From Chara braunii (Eukaryota; Streptophyta; Charophyceae; Charales; Characeae), in contig BFEA01000322.1 of NCBI GenBank assembly GCA_003427395.1, positions 1,509,622 through 1,543,526 of the forward strand: DNA of 33,905 nucleotides, read 5' to 3'. Positions within the stretch are counted from its first letter, which is position 1. Each line of letters begins with the position of its first letter. This document shows positions 21,526 to 30,290 of the stretch, in pieces. The translations under genes were made by a program, and so were the position numbers. Under the pieces are notes generated by a model. That model was not told the origin of the DNA and ran no database searches. It worked only from the letters and a program-made list of their open reading frames with translations.

Positions 21526-22163
21526 ACGTGAAAGTACCGTGGCACTCCAAAACACACACACGCGCGAGGAACGCAGAAACGCCCTACACACGCACGCCTA
21601 CACCTCGATGTTTGAGAAGAGGTCGTAAACTCACTGTCTAACTATTAGTAGCATTAGGAACATCCTACCATTCTGCACTCTACTAACATCTAGAACTCTC
21701 AAGCGAATCAGAAAGCCTCGAAACTGAAAAGGAAAGAAAAATGAAAAAATAAAATCCAAAATTCACACAACACCAGCGAAAAGCCGATGCCCCAAGGGTC
21801 AGATCTGAAGTCCCTCGATCGAACCTTACAGACCACTTGTCGGTTCACATGGCCACTCTGCATTGTGGCTAAACTTTTCACTTCAGAGGTCACTCGATCG
21901 AACCTCACTCGCCACATGCGAAGTCAAGAGTAACTCTTCTGGCTACCTGAGCCCAGTCAATGGCAACATGATGAGCAAATTTCCAAAGCGTCCTGTCGAA
22001 ACACTCTCCCGGGAAGAGCTACTTCCTCAGTTCGCGCTTCAGCGAGAGCAGCTCTTCTTCAGCAAGAGCAGCAGACGTTGTACACTCCCTGATCTTATGG
22101 AGAAATCCATTAATCAATGTTCGTTTTTGCTTAACGCATGTATATGAGGAAAAGTCATGGAAG
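21526..22163 (-). repeat. 3' pseudo-LTR with RT C-terminus
   Basis: This segment is about 90 percent identical by eye to 26230-26805, apart from an extra segment of about 75 bp at roughly 21615-21700. Read on minus, its first part encodes the RT C-terminus (KQKRTLINGFLHKIREC, then LAEEELLSLKRELRK). A TAG follows where the other copy has CAG (Gln). The later part is non-coding and ends with a GTGTGTGTG run near 21556-21548 and GGTACTTTCACG. The RT coding inside the repeat shows that it is an element end and not a true LTR. Confidence 0.8.
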
Positions 22164-23431
22164 CACCGGTACTCCAACTTATCACTACTGTCCCAAATCT
22201 CATTGAAGTTCTTCGCCCTGTACCAACTAGATACTTCACCGGCTTTAATCGTAACACGACATCACAGAAAGCTCCATTCGTTCTGTCCGTCATCCGTTCT
22301 CTTCAGAGTCAACTTAGGATCATAAGATCTTTCAAACTTTCTTATGATCTCCTCGGCTTTTCCCTGATTCTTCCTATCCCAACTTTGCCACACAAAGAGA
22401 AACATCGTCAACCAGCCTAATACCCCTAACCAACACAACATCCTTCCCTAGAGATTTCAAAAACAAACTCTCATAAAAGACACACAAAATACAAGCGATT
22501 GGGGGGCTACTTGACTTTCCCATCGGAATACCCTCCTTCTGTCTGATTAGCCTATCTGAAGCCCATAGGAACGTGTTGTCCAGGTCAAAGCTTACCATCC
22601 TACGAATCATTTCGAAGGTGATTCTCACTCATCCATCTTCCCCTTTCTTACCTCCGAACGAGGCCCCTTTTCCTCTCGTTCTCACCATCACAAAAGATTT
22701 TCCCTTCTTCTTAAACAAGGACAGGATCCAATCGATTGCCTTCCTCACCGATTCATGTGGGAGCCTACTGAACAATTCTTTAATGTCGTAGGCAACCCTC
22801 TTCAACTCCCCTTTATTCCTGCGTGTTGACCACCTGCTAACCTCCTCCAACCTTAACTTCATATGACTTCTAGACTTCAAGTTAAATGACAATTCTTCGG
22901 TAGAGAGAAAAGCAAGAAGTTCAAAGCTCTCGCAACTCTTCGATTCGCCACTCTTGCGGGCTCAGAAAACGAATGAGATATTGGGCGAAACTTGGTTGTA
23001 TCCTTATGTTTGGGGAGAACGTATGCCTTCCCCCAAGTACCCTTACTGTTCCACTTCCCTATCTCCTTCAAACCTTTTTCCTCATACTCGCTCTTCACCT
23101 TGGCCATCACTTGTTCTTCATTTCTCCAAACAGGGACGAAAGTCGTATTATCCCAGAACGTCGTCCGCATACCTTCTTCATACAGAACGGGGCAGACAAC
23201 CAGCGTCTCCGCTGGGTTCTTATCCAATGGGCAGAACACTAGCCCTTTCCACTTCTGCTTCACTTCCTGTATCTCATCTATCAAACCTTCCTTCTTCGCC
23301 CTTCTTCTCCATATGCAGTCTCTTGTTTGTGGCAGCGTCCAGGTCGGTTCCAAACCCGCTTTCATCATCTCATCATTCAATTCTCTACATAGCCTAACAG
23401 CGTCGTTGCCACTATCGATTCCCTCGATCAC
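22000..23431 (-). pseudogene. Penelope-like reverse transcriptase pseudogene
   Basis: The N-terminal part (23431-22877) has CPLDKNPAETLVVCPVLY, typical of the Penelope RT start, then KAYVLPKHKD and TKFRPISHSF (fingers). A one-base shift near 22910 leads to the frame with motif A, VAYDIKELFSRLP (Asp at 22787-22785). An in-frame TGA at 22631-22629, probably once Trp, precedes FDLDNTFLW, then motif B EGIPMGKSSSPPIA (about 22535-22495) and motif C RLVDD (Asp pair 22409-22404). After another shift come thumb-like residues AEEIIRKFERSYDPKLTLKR (about 22358-22299) and the C-terminus in the pseudo-LTR. RTs of this group share ancestry with telomerase. The copy cannot encode an active enzyme. Confidence 0.85.
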
Positions 23432-23793
23432 GTTTTTCGCATTCCAAATTTTGGGATAAACCTCATCCCTGGAACTAAGGCGAAAAGCTACGTGTTGTCC
23501 CTATCTAGGGAGCTGTAGGTCAGCACATCTGCAGACCGTTGCCAGTAGGCGACTGGATCGCCTATGGTTATGAAGAAGATATCCTACTGTCTTGTTCTTC
23601 CGCTAGACCAGTTGGAGCTTCCGACACCGTAGCTTCGCTTCAGCAGGCGATTGGCTTTGTTTCCCAATCTTCGATACAGTTAACCTCCTAATCTCGACTC
23701 TGGAGATCCGATCATCGTACTTCACACCTATCGTAATCCTTCTCCTAAGATTAACTCCAAATATTCTCTTCACGATCTTATCGATAATGTCCT

Positions 23794-24156
23794 TCAGGGT
23801 CTTCCTCGAGCTCTTTCTGGTAATCGAGTCTCTTTTTCGACCATGGACATTTCAACAGCTGGTACAGTTGCTTTTTCAGCTTTGGATTCCCTGGCAAACG
23901 TTCCTGAACCCTCACAAAACACACAACACACCTCCCATCCTTCTTCGAAGGCGCGCTTCGAGCTCTTCAGCTTACATTTTTTGCCATTGAAGAGCACATC
24001 GGATTCGCCGAACACCCTTTTTACCACGCTCCAATACTCCAACCATATTTGACCACCACTTGAAACGATCGTCCTCTCCTTCTTTCCTTTTATCGACTTC
24101 ATCACTTCGGTCAACCTTCCCGAACTCTTTCCCTTTTTTGCCTGAAACCTAAGCAT
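23794..24156 (-). pseudogene. Basic, Cys-containing linker between endonuclease and RT
   Basis: A 120-residue stretch rich in Lys and Arg includes GWEVCCVFCEGSG at about residues 73-85. In N-terminal-endonuclease Penelope-like elements a short domain with a characteristic CxC motif links endonuclease and RT. The Cys cluster here is a candidate, but the exact C-x-C spacing is not clear. Downstream, 23440-23790 is interrupted by stops in every frame before the RT resumes. Confidence 0.45.
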
Positions 24157-24174
24157 TTTTTCATCATCAAAGAA

Positions 24175-24747
24175 TTATCTCCTCTTCTTCTGTCTTCCCC
24201 TCCTTCCCTTTCGTTTACTCTTCTTCCTATTCCTCCCGTCCTTCCAACCGTTCACGTTAAGGGTCGGGCACCAACGCCTAATCAGCTTCGATTCCAACTT
24301 CTCCAACTCGGAATTCTTGGTTACCGCCACGGGAATTACTACATAGAACTCCCACCTCCACTTCCTTAACCACTGATACAGTTTATTCTTCCGAGTCACA
24401 CATCCTGACTGAGTTCTACCCACGTGTTCTGACCACCTGTCACTCAGTTGTCTCTTCGTTTTGCCTACGTACGTCAGCTTATACCAAGGGTCCAAAAGAA
24501 TATAGACACACGAATCAGGATTGTCCCACTTATCCCTTGCCTTTTCAAAAACTTCCCACATGCATTCGACATACTTACGCCCCCAGCTAATTTCATTGAC
24601 CAAGATTAGGAGCAGAATAACATTCCTAAGAATTCTCTCTACTAACGGTAACAGGCTTCTACCCTTCCGGTTCAACTTACACCATCGTCGGATCTCGCAG
24701 AACTTCAATAGAATACCCCATCCTTCGGCCTTACATGTCTGGTTCAC
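24175..24747 (-). pseudogene. GIY-YIG endonuclease domain
   Basis: An open stretch of 190 residues. The GIY-YIG core reads VYI (residues 81-83) and YVG (93-95), followed by K-T, Arg104 in DRWSEH (101-108), the catalytic-helix Glu in ELEKLESKLIRRW (147-159; Glu149 or Glu152) and TLNVN (162-166). No Cys or His occurs between VYI and YVG, so the zinc-finger (CCHH) motif of canonical Penelope endonucleases is absent. A strongly basic tail (NRKKSKRKGRRGRQKKRR) ends the segment. The domain would nick target DNA for retrotransposition. It is listed as a pseudogene because the surrounding ORF is broken, although this domain itself looks intact. Confidence 0.85.
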
Positions 24748-24844
24748 CCTGGGGATCCTGAGCTTCTCCCCTTATTTGTTCTTCATCTGCTGGCCGACTT
24801 GACGTAGAGTTTGCAGACTTCTTTCCTCAATAGCAATATGTAAC

Positions 24845-24922
24845 CCGCAATTCAGACAAGGTATCAATCACATCGTTTACTCCGTAGAACGGCAATCCCG
24901 CCCACTTGCACATCGTCTTCAA
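24845..24922 (-). pseudogene. SAP-like DNA-binding motif
   Basis: In the frame between zinc knuckle and endonuclease, LKTMCKWAGLPFYGV and then NDVIDTLSELR fit the helix-turn-helix pattern of SAP domains (leucine, Cys, G-L-P, Gly, then Leu/Ile-rich helix and Arg). SAP domains bind DNA at AT-rich or scaffold regions. The call rests on the pattern alone. Confidence 0.4.
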
Positions 24923-25406
24923 TGTTTCGGGGTAAAATGAGCCAATCGTTTTCCGCACCGCTTTCCGGTAAGCAGCTTCAGTCGCAAACTTCTCTCACAT
25001 GGGCACACCTTCCCATGGGTTTTCTCCCTTCGCTATTCTTGTAGCTTGAGCATCTGCTTTTATAGGCCTCCCTCACCCCTTACGCTTCTGACTTGCAGGG
25101 GTCTCCACACCCTCCTTCCTTCCTTGTTTCTTCGGCATTTCGACTGGCGGGCTATTTTCCATAGCTCCTGTAGAGTCTCGTCACTTCCTTTTGTCCTTCA
25201 ATGGGGTCGCTTCTTCCTCAGTTTCATCTTCCTCGGCTTCTTCATCACTCGATGGCGGTTTTTCGATAACCTTCCCTTTCTTCTTCTTTCCGATGGTAAC
25301 GCCCTTCATCTTCTCGCTTAGCCCAACCAACTTCGCCAACTTCAGCTCGTACTCTTCTGCTTGCTCGGCCAGGATCTTCTTCAGCTCTCATTCTCTCTTT
25401 TTCTCT

Positions 25407-25871
25407 TTATCTTCCTTTGCGAGCTTCTTCTCCAGCGCAATCCTGGGTTTCTTCTTCTTTCGCGGCCTTCTCTTCCTCCTCCTTCCTTGCCTTAGCCTCC
25501 GCAGCTTGCTTCGCTTCCTCCGCCTTTCTTTGTTTATCCAACAATTGTTTGGTCATCCTTCCCACTGAGCTCAATGAGTCCTCAAGCTCTCTACTAAGCG
25601 AGAGGGTACTCCCACTCCCTCCATACCGCTCTTGCAGTCGGGGGCACTGACTTTTATAGTGCCCAAGCTCCCCGCATTCGTAACATTTCACTTGTCGTTG
25701 CACTTCTCTTCTTCTTCTTTGGTCGCCAGCAGAGTATCCACGTCTATCGTCATACCGACGCTCACGATCTCTTCCTCTTTCTCTCCTATCATCTCCGCTC
25801 TCCCATCCTCCAATCTCATACCCCTAGTACCTCTCGTGTCTCCCCCATGACTCACTCCTTCTACTCCCCAT
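25407..25871 (-). pseudogene. N-terminal RG-rich region with CCHC zinc knuckle and Lys/Glu region
   Basis: From the ATG at 25871-25869 the frame reads MGSRRSESWGRHERY and meets TAG at codon 16 (25826-25824). It then stays open to 25407 through an Arg/Asp-rich segment and a perfect CCHC knuckle, CYECGELGHYKSQC (25685-25644). A long Ala/Lys/Glu coiled-coil-like stretch follows (RKAEEAKQAAEAKARKEEEE). A frameshift near 25460 would pass to a second Lys/Glu-rich frame that continues to about 25180 (ELKKILAEQAEEYELKLAK). A gag-like knuckle ahead of a GIY-YIG/RT ORF suggests a nucleic-acid-binding role for the missing product. Confidence 0.7.
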
Positions 25872-26089
25872 GCCGTGGTTTCGGTCAGACTGCGGTCACC
25901 GTTGACCCCAGCGTACGCTCTTCCTCTTAACTCGTTCTTAGCAGTGACGTCCTTCGTTCACATATTCGACGGAGCAAATTCGAGCCTCTTGTAGCATAAC
26001 TATGCAGTCGCCTTGACTACTGTAACCGAGTCCTCACTAACACCAAAATTTCGAGTAGCATCCCTCGACTGGTTATAGCGCTCGATCAC

Positions 26090-26228
26090 AGGCAAGTGAG
26101 TACGATGCAGCACAAACAGCATGCATGGAGCGGAATTGTCCACATTTCATGAACACAGTGAAAGAAACCCTTTCGTCAACATCAAAATGCGAAGGCTATG
26201 TACTTTGAAATTGCCGACAAAAACAAGT
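26090..26228 (-). repeat. 5' leader of the Penelope-like element
   Basis: It is homologous in inverted orientation to 6498-6641. It lies between the coding region and the upstream pseudo-LTR and starts (minus) with ACTTGTTTTTGTCGG. As the element's first bases after the upstream copy's 3' end, it should contain the internal promoter if one exists; none is recognised. Confidence 0.6.
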
Positions 26229-26229
26229 C

Positions 26230-26805
26230 CCGTGAAAGTACCGTGGCACTCCAAAGCACACACACGCGCGAGGAACGCAGAAACACCCTACACACGCACG
26301 CCTACACCTCAACGATTGAGAAGTCGACGCCCCAAGGATCAAGCGAATCAGAAAGCCTCGGAACTGAAAAAAAAAAAAAAAATGAAAAAAGCAAATCCAA
26401 AACTTCACACAACACCAGCGAAAAGTCGACGCCCCAAGGATCAAATCTGAAGCCCCTCGATCGAACCTCACAGACCACTTGTCGGTTCACATGGCCACTC
26501 TGCGTTGTGGCTCAACTTTTCACTTCAGAGGTCACTCGATCGAACCTCACTCGCCGCATGCGAAGTCAAGAGTAACTCTTCTGGCTACCTAAGCCCAGTC
26601 AAGGGCAACCTGACGAACAAATTTCCAGAGCGTCCTGTCAAAACACTCTCCCGGGAAGAGCTGCTTCCTCAGTTCGCGCTTTAGCGAGAGCAGCCCTTCT
26701 TCAGCAAGAGCAGCAGGCGTTGTACACTCCCTAATCTTATGGAGAATTTCATTAATCAACGTTCGTTTCTGCTTAACGCATGTATACGAGGAAAAGTCCT
26801 GGAAT
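26230..26805 (-). repeat. Upstream pseudo-LTR, remnant of a tandem copy
   Basis: A direct repeat of 21526-22163. On minus it encodes the same RT C-terminus (LAEEGLLSLKRELRK, then QLFPGECFDRTLWKF) up to a stop after VALDWA. This version is unbroken at the Gln codon where the downstream copy has TAG. It is thus the 3' end of a 5'-truncated element directly upstream of, and in the same orientation as, the main copy. Confidence 0.8.
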
Positions 26806-26920
26806 GGCGGTAGTTGACAGTTGCTAGCATGGTCGCAATGGCGTTTGAACCTTAGTTCGGACGCATGCGGCGTCTAAAAGTAATGGCGGTAGTCGACAAT
26901 TGCTAGCATGGTCGCAAAGA
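26804..26920 (+). repeat. 77-bp direct repeat at the A-element junction
   Basis: AATGGCGGTAGTYGACARTT followed by GCTAGCATGGTCGCAA occurs at about 26804 and again at about 26881. It lies exactly where the Penelope-like remnant stops and the A element begins, so it may mark the junction. Confidence 0.7.
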
Positions 26921-27248
26921 GTAGCGAACGTGAAAATTCTAAAACTATACCTATTCTACCCAAAATAAGTCGCGCGATTCAGAGTCTAACTAGGCTAAAA
27001 AGAATGGACACGCTGGGCATAGGATGACGACCCGGGAGAAATGTATCACCTATTTTTTATTTTTCTTCTAAATTATTGGGCCGCGGGATTTGACTCGGCG
27101 TCGAGCCCGAGGTCAGACTCGCGGCTAAAAGGTTGGCCTATTGAGCCTACCGAACTAAGCCCCTGTCGGGTAGGCTGTGAGGCGTCAACCTTGAGTAGGT
27201 GAGGCAGGATTAAGTCTGCCTAGGCCAGAAACAGACTGCCTACTGGCT

Positions 27249-27273
27249 GCAGTCCTTCAAATAGAAGGACTGC
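27249..27273 (+). other. Covarying hairpin, copy A
   Basis: GCAGTCCTTC (27249-27258), loop AAATA, GAAGGACTGC (27264-27273): a perfect 10-bp stem. Copies B (33022-33047) and C (about 31697-31727, minus) keep the hairpin with changed base pairs. Confidence 0.7.
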
Positions 27274-27292
27274 GGGTATAGCTCTCATAATA

Positions 27293-27380
27293 GGAGCTAG
27301 CCCATTTGGTATTTCGCTGAATTATCCCCCCTATAGAGACCGGGATTGAGCTTAGACTGCGCCAATACTAGGCTAGCTCC
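27293..27380 (+). ncRNA. tRNA-like module, copy A
   Basis: GGAGCTAGCCCA (27293-27304) pairs with TAGGCTAGCTCC (27369-27380) as an acceptor-like stem. An A-box-like TAGCCCATTTGGTA lies at offset 6 and a decayed B box (CCGGGATTGAGCTT) at offset about 46. Length is 88 nt. About 20 extra nt lie between the T-arm-like part and the closing stem, so this is not a standard tRNA. Confidence 0.45.
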
Positions 27381-27949
27381 TTTTGGAGTTGGCCTTTTGA
27401 AAAGACATTCAGGCGCGGTCGATGTCAGTCGTGCGATCCATGAGATCAAGCGGTTGAGATCAGTCGTGTGGGGTTGAAAAGGCCCTGCGAAAGGATGACA
27501 CGCATAAATCAAGAAATGATTTAGTTTTGTTTTGTTGATTCCGTGGGGGATCCAACTTGGGTCTGCATTTCAGCAGACCCGTGGTTGGGAACCACATTAT
27601 TGAGGGTGACCACTGACATAAGCCAGCGGAAAAATATTTTTAAAAAAAAGCAAAAAAAAAAACAAAAATCAAAGCGCCACATGACGCAAAGAAAAGTGAC
27701 TGGGGTATTTTAGTCCCCAGTATAGTTGAAGTTGCCCGTTTTAAACGGGCGACCATTACGTTGTAAAGGTAAGGTTTTTTTTTTTTTTTAAGTTTTTTTT
27801 TCTAGATTTGTTTTAAATTTGCTTCTTTTAGATTTTTATGAAGATTTTTTTTTATTATAGATCTCCCTCTTCTCGTTGTACGAGCTGGACAAACACAAAA
27901 CGAACGGGTTGTAAGTGCAAACTTTCATCGATGGGATGAGCAAAATCGA

Positions 27950-27987
27950 ATGAACCTACCACTAGAACATGGAAATATATACTACCA
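27950..27987 (+). other. Terminal stem-loop motif, copy A
   Basis: ATGAACCTACC, ACTAGAACAT, GGAAATATATACTACC: the loop and the GGAAA are those of the 2726 motif, while the outer stem is weaker here. It is preceded by TCGATGGGATGAGCAAAATCG, as in copy B. The element ends here and a GT microsatellite begins. Confidence 0.6.
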
Positions 27988-28099
27988 CACGTGTGTGTGA
28001 GTGTGTGTGAGTGTGTGTGAGTGTGCGTGTGTGTGTGTATGTGTGTATTTGTGTGTGTGTGTGCATGTATGTGTGTGTATGTGTGTATGTGTGTGTGTA

Positions 28100-28149
<50 letters not shown>
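27988..28149. repeat. (GT)n and (GA)n microsatellite
   Basis: A compound GT/GA-rich run interrupted by TGAG and TGTA units, directly attached to the 3' end of copy A. Confidence 0.95.
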
Positions 28150-28181
28150 GGATTCTTCTCTTTTTTTTGTTGATTCCATTA

Positions 28182-28384
28182 AACCACTAGTACCTCGCCC
28201 AGTGTTGGGAAATTAGGGGAAACTGACAGTTTTCCCAAACTCCTGAAAATTCGGAGGTCGGGTCCGACGACAGTTGTCATTGATAAATCTGATCGGCGGC
28301 AGTCGTTTTATTTCGACCATCCGAAAAGGTCGAAGACCCACCCGAGGCCCGCTATTTTCCCACGCAGCAAAGGTACTAGTGGTT
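28182..28384. mobile_element. TA-flanked MITE, 203 bp
   Basis: The ends AACCACTAGTACCT and AGGTACTAGTGGTT are perfect inverted repeats, extended to 17 bp when the flanking TTA/TAA is counted, and similarity continues imperfectly for about 30 bp. TA dinucleotides flank both ends (28180-28181 and 28385-28386), as expected for a Tc1/mariner (Stowaway-like) element. A TTAA reading (piggyBac type) cannot be excluded. Non-coding. It lies just beyond the microsatellite at 27988-28149. Confidence 0.7.
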
Positions 28385-28416
28385 TAACACTTATATAAAA
28401 AAATAATCACCACTAT

Positions 28417-28529
28417 AATTATTTATCCTAATAATCAACTTCAATCTCAATTTTTCCTGAATTTCTCTATTCGAATAGAAACATTTAAGAAAAATTGAAA
28501 TTGAAGTGGATTCTCACGTTCAAATAATT
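28417..28529. repeat. 113-bp palindrome
   Basis: The centre is TTCGAA at 28472/28473. Arms AATTATTT (28417-28424) and AAATAATT (28522-28529) are exactly symmetric about it. In between, ACTTCAAT and CAATTTTTC pair with GAAAAATTG and ATTGAAGT with few mismatches. It could be an end-to-end MITE remnant or a foldback element. No target duplication was recognised. Confidence 0.75.
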
Positions 28530-28719
28530 GGTTGTCTGGAGTCAAAAACCCGGAACTAGTCGGATGAAAGTACATAATATATTTTTTGTATACAATTAAA
28601 TATATATATATGTGAAATATCATAAATAAAATCTCATATCACCTCCTCTAGTGGGTTGAAGCTGAACTTTTTTGGGGGAAATAATTTTTTTTTTTTGTAT
28701 GTGCGTCCATATGTGAGAA

Positions 28720-28766
28720 TAAGTGAGTGAGTGAGTGTGTGAGTGAGTGAGTGAGTGAGTGAGTGT
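28720..28766. repeat. (GAGT)n microsatellite
   Basis: A GAGT tetranucleotide run with a short GTGT interruption, inside copy 1 of the duplication. The equivalent site in copy 2 holds GT/GA repeats. Confidence 0.95.
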
Positions 28767-29308
28767 ATATGTGTATGAGAAATAGAAACGGAGAGTCATG
28801 CAGCATGCAGCATGCAACATGTAAGTGGTGGGGACCACAAAGGCAAACACTAACCTAAAAAAAAAAAAAAAAAAACTTTATTTGAATACAAGAGTTATTT
28901 TTCCTCGAAATTTGTGTTCCCGTCTAATACAGCACTTTCAGTCTATTTGAACTGCACTTCTAATTAAAAAAGTGGACCCACACCTTTTCGATTTTATGTT
29001 CAACTCTAGGACCGTAGCCTCCTTGGCCTCCTACGGATCCTACCAGTCCTCTGCAAGCAACAACTGTTTGTTCCCCATGAATTGTCCCCCCTGTAAAATC
29101 ACCATCCTTTGGACCCGAACGAACTACCGATATGACCAAACGACATATTAAGCCGCCAGTACACGGCCCTAGCCTTGCTGAAAAAAAACTCATCGCCTAC
29201 AAAAATTTTGGAGGCCCAGCACCGTAGAGAAATTGAGTCGACGGCAGACGGTCTCCGAAAAGGGTCCGTTACTGATAGCTGGATGTACTTGTGGTTTAAA
29301 CCAGCAGG

Positions 29309-29315
29309 TATAAAA
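29309..29315 (+). promoter_or_regulatory. TATA-box-like sequence, copy 1
   Basis: GGTATAAAATGC. The equivalent position in the second copy, 30077-30083, reads GGTATAAAACGC. The TATA core is conserved while the surroundings are diverged. No gene follows within a convincing distance, so promoter activity is only suggested. Confidence 0.3.
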
Positions 29316-29584
29316 TGCAGATTTGACGGACTGCGGACATTTGACCGTGAGGACTTGGGTGCACAGCCCGCAGTTTATTTGTTGATGTGGTTGGGGAAGG
29401 GTAAGGTGGTGATTATGATGTGTTTTTGTTTTTCCATTTTCACTATACACAACTGCAAGAGTGTGTCTGGGTGGGTCTCGGTTGGTGCTTTATTCACAAT
29501 GTTAATGAGACATTGTACCTGGTTTCCAGCAAGTGTTGCTCCGCACCAATAGACGGGAGCATTCTGTCATCAGTCCACTATACG

Positions 29585-30112
29585 GGGATGCTCATATCAC
29601 CATCTCTGGTGGGTTGAAGTGAAACTTTTTTTTTTGGGGGGGGGGGGAAGTGTGTGTGTGTATGAGAGAGAGAGAGAGAGAGCATTGCGGCATGCAACAT
29701 GTCAACGACAAGGAGCAGAAGAGATGACGCAACCTCAAAAAAATAAAAAAAATATTTGATTAAAATACAATAGTTTTTTCTAATTGAAATTCAAATAGAG
29801 AAGACACGCGTTGTATTCGAATACAAGGTGCTCTTGTTCTCTTCGAACTGCCGTTCTATTCAAGAAAAGTGAACCCATGCCTTTTCGATTTTAAAATGTT
29901 TCAACTCAAGGACCAAGGTCTCCTTGGTCTTCTACAGGGAGCTACTGGTCCTCCGCAAGCAACAACAGCATGTTTCTCATGAATTGCCCCCCCAACAAAT
30001 TCACCACCCTTCCAACTACCCTTTGGGCCTGAGCAGACGACCGGTATGACCAAACGATGAAACTTTGATCCAGGGGTATAAAACGCACTCCTAACGGGCT
30101 GCGAACTGCTCC
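29585..30112 (+). repeat. Diverged direct duplication, copy 2
   Basis: The second copy of the segment at 28610-29340, shortened by about 200 bp in total. It includes a poly-G run (29637-29647), GT/GA repeats (29650-29682) and the TATA-like TATAAAA at 30077-30083. Non-coding. Confidence 0.7.
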
Positions 30113-30235
30113 TTCCCCTTGAATTGCCCTCACACGTGCGTCGTGTACTTTAATTTTCTACGACGGTGTAACGCCAAAAAATTGAAAACAAACAGTGAAT
30201 CATCCTTTTATTTGATGTCATTCATCTAGTCACGT

Positions 30236-30290
30236 TAGGATTCGAACTCAGATCTTCCTTTCAACAGTTCATGGGTATACCACGTCTTAT
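30236..30290 (-). mobile_element. SINE-like tRNA-related fragment
   Basis: On minus, GTGGTATACCCATGAACTGTTGAAA is followed by GAGTTCGAATCC (B box, about 30248-30237). This is the same order and wording as the tRNA-like head at 4245-4312, so both come from one family. The A box is degraded. Confidence 0.55.

Larger units (their letters stand above)
21526..26228 (-). mobile_element. Penelope-like retroelement with N-terminal GIY-YIG (Chlamys-like)
   Basis: On the minus strand the order is CCHC zinc knuckle (25685-25644), Lys/Glu-rich region, SAP-like motif (24922-24845), GIY-YIG endonuclease (about 24510-24245), basic Cys-containing linker (24156-23794) and RT (23431-22000). Canonical Penelope-like elements have the endonuclease after the RT. 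The permuted order and the lack of Cys/His ligands in the endonuclease core fit the described Chlamys group. The copy is broken by several frameshifts and stops (near 25825, 25460, 25387, 22910, 22630). Direct repeats at 21526-22163 and 26230-26805 act as pseudo-LTRs. Confidence 0.85.
26838..27985 (+). mobile_element. Non-coding element, copy A
   Basis: About 1.15 kb related end to end, though diverged, to copy B (32600-33833) and, inverted, to copy C (31017-32170). The shared order is a GGACGC...GGCG(T)CT start, CTATTCTACCYAAAATAA, CGCGATTCAG with GTCTA and TAGGCTAAAA, a T-rich patch, a GC-rich part with hairpin 27249-27273 and tRNA-like module 27293-27380, GTGACTGGGG with GCCCGTTTTAAACGGGC, another T-rich patch, and a terminal stem-loop. 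It ends at GGAAATATATACTACC against a GT microsatellite. No ORF is seen, so it is non-autonomous. Confidence 0.75.
28610..29340 (+). repeat. Diverged direct duplication, copy 1
   Basis: Shares with 29585-30112 the order CATATCACC, GGTGGGTTGAAG, a poly-T/G patch, a GT/GA microsatellite, GCATGCAACATGT, a poly-A patch, CCTTTTCGATTTTA, CTCCTTGG, GCAAGCAACAAC, CATGAATTG, TATGACCAAACGA and GGTATAAAA. About 970 bp separate the left ends. It has no gene. Confidence 0.7.

Noticed and set aside
22954-23459. Long + strand frames opposite the RT
   Set aside because: They are antisense shadows of the RT coding strand. The minus strand carries the recognisable motifs.
27984-28149. Frame of His/Thr repeats (minus)
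   Set aside because: It is a translation of the GT/GA microsatellite.
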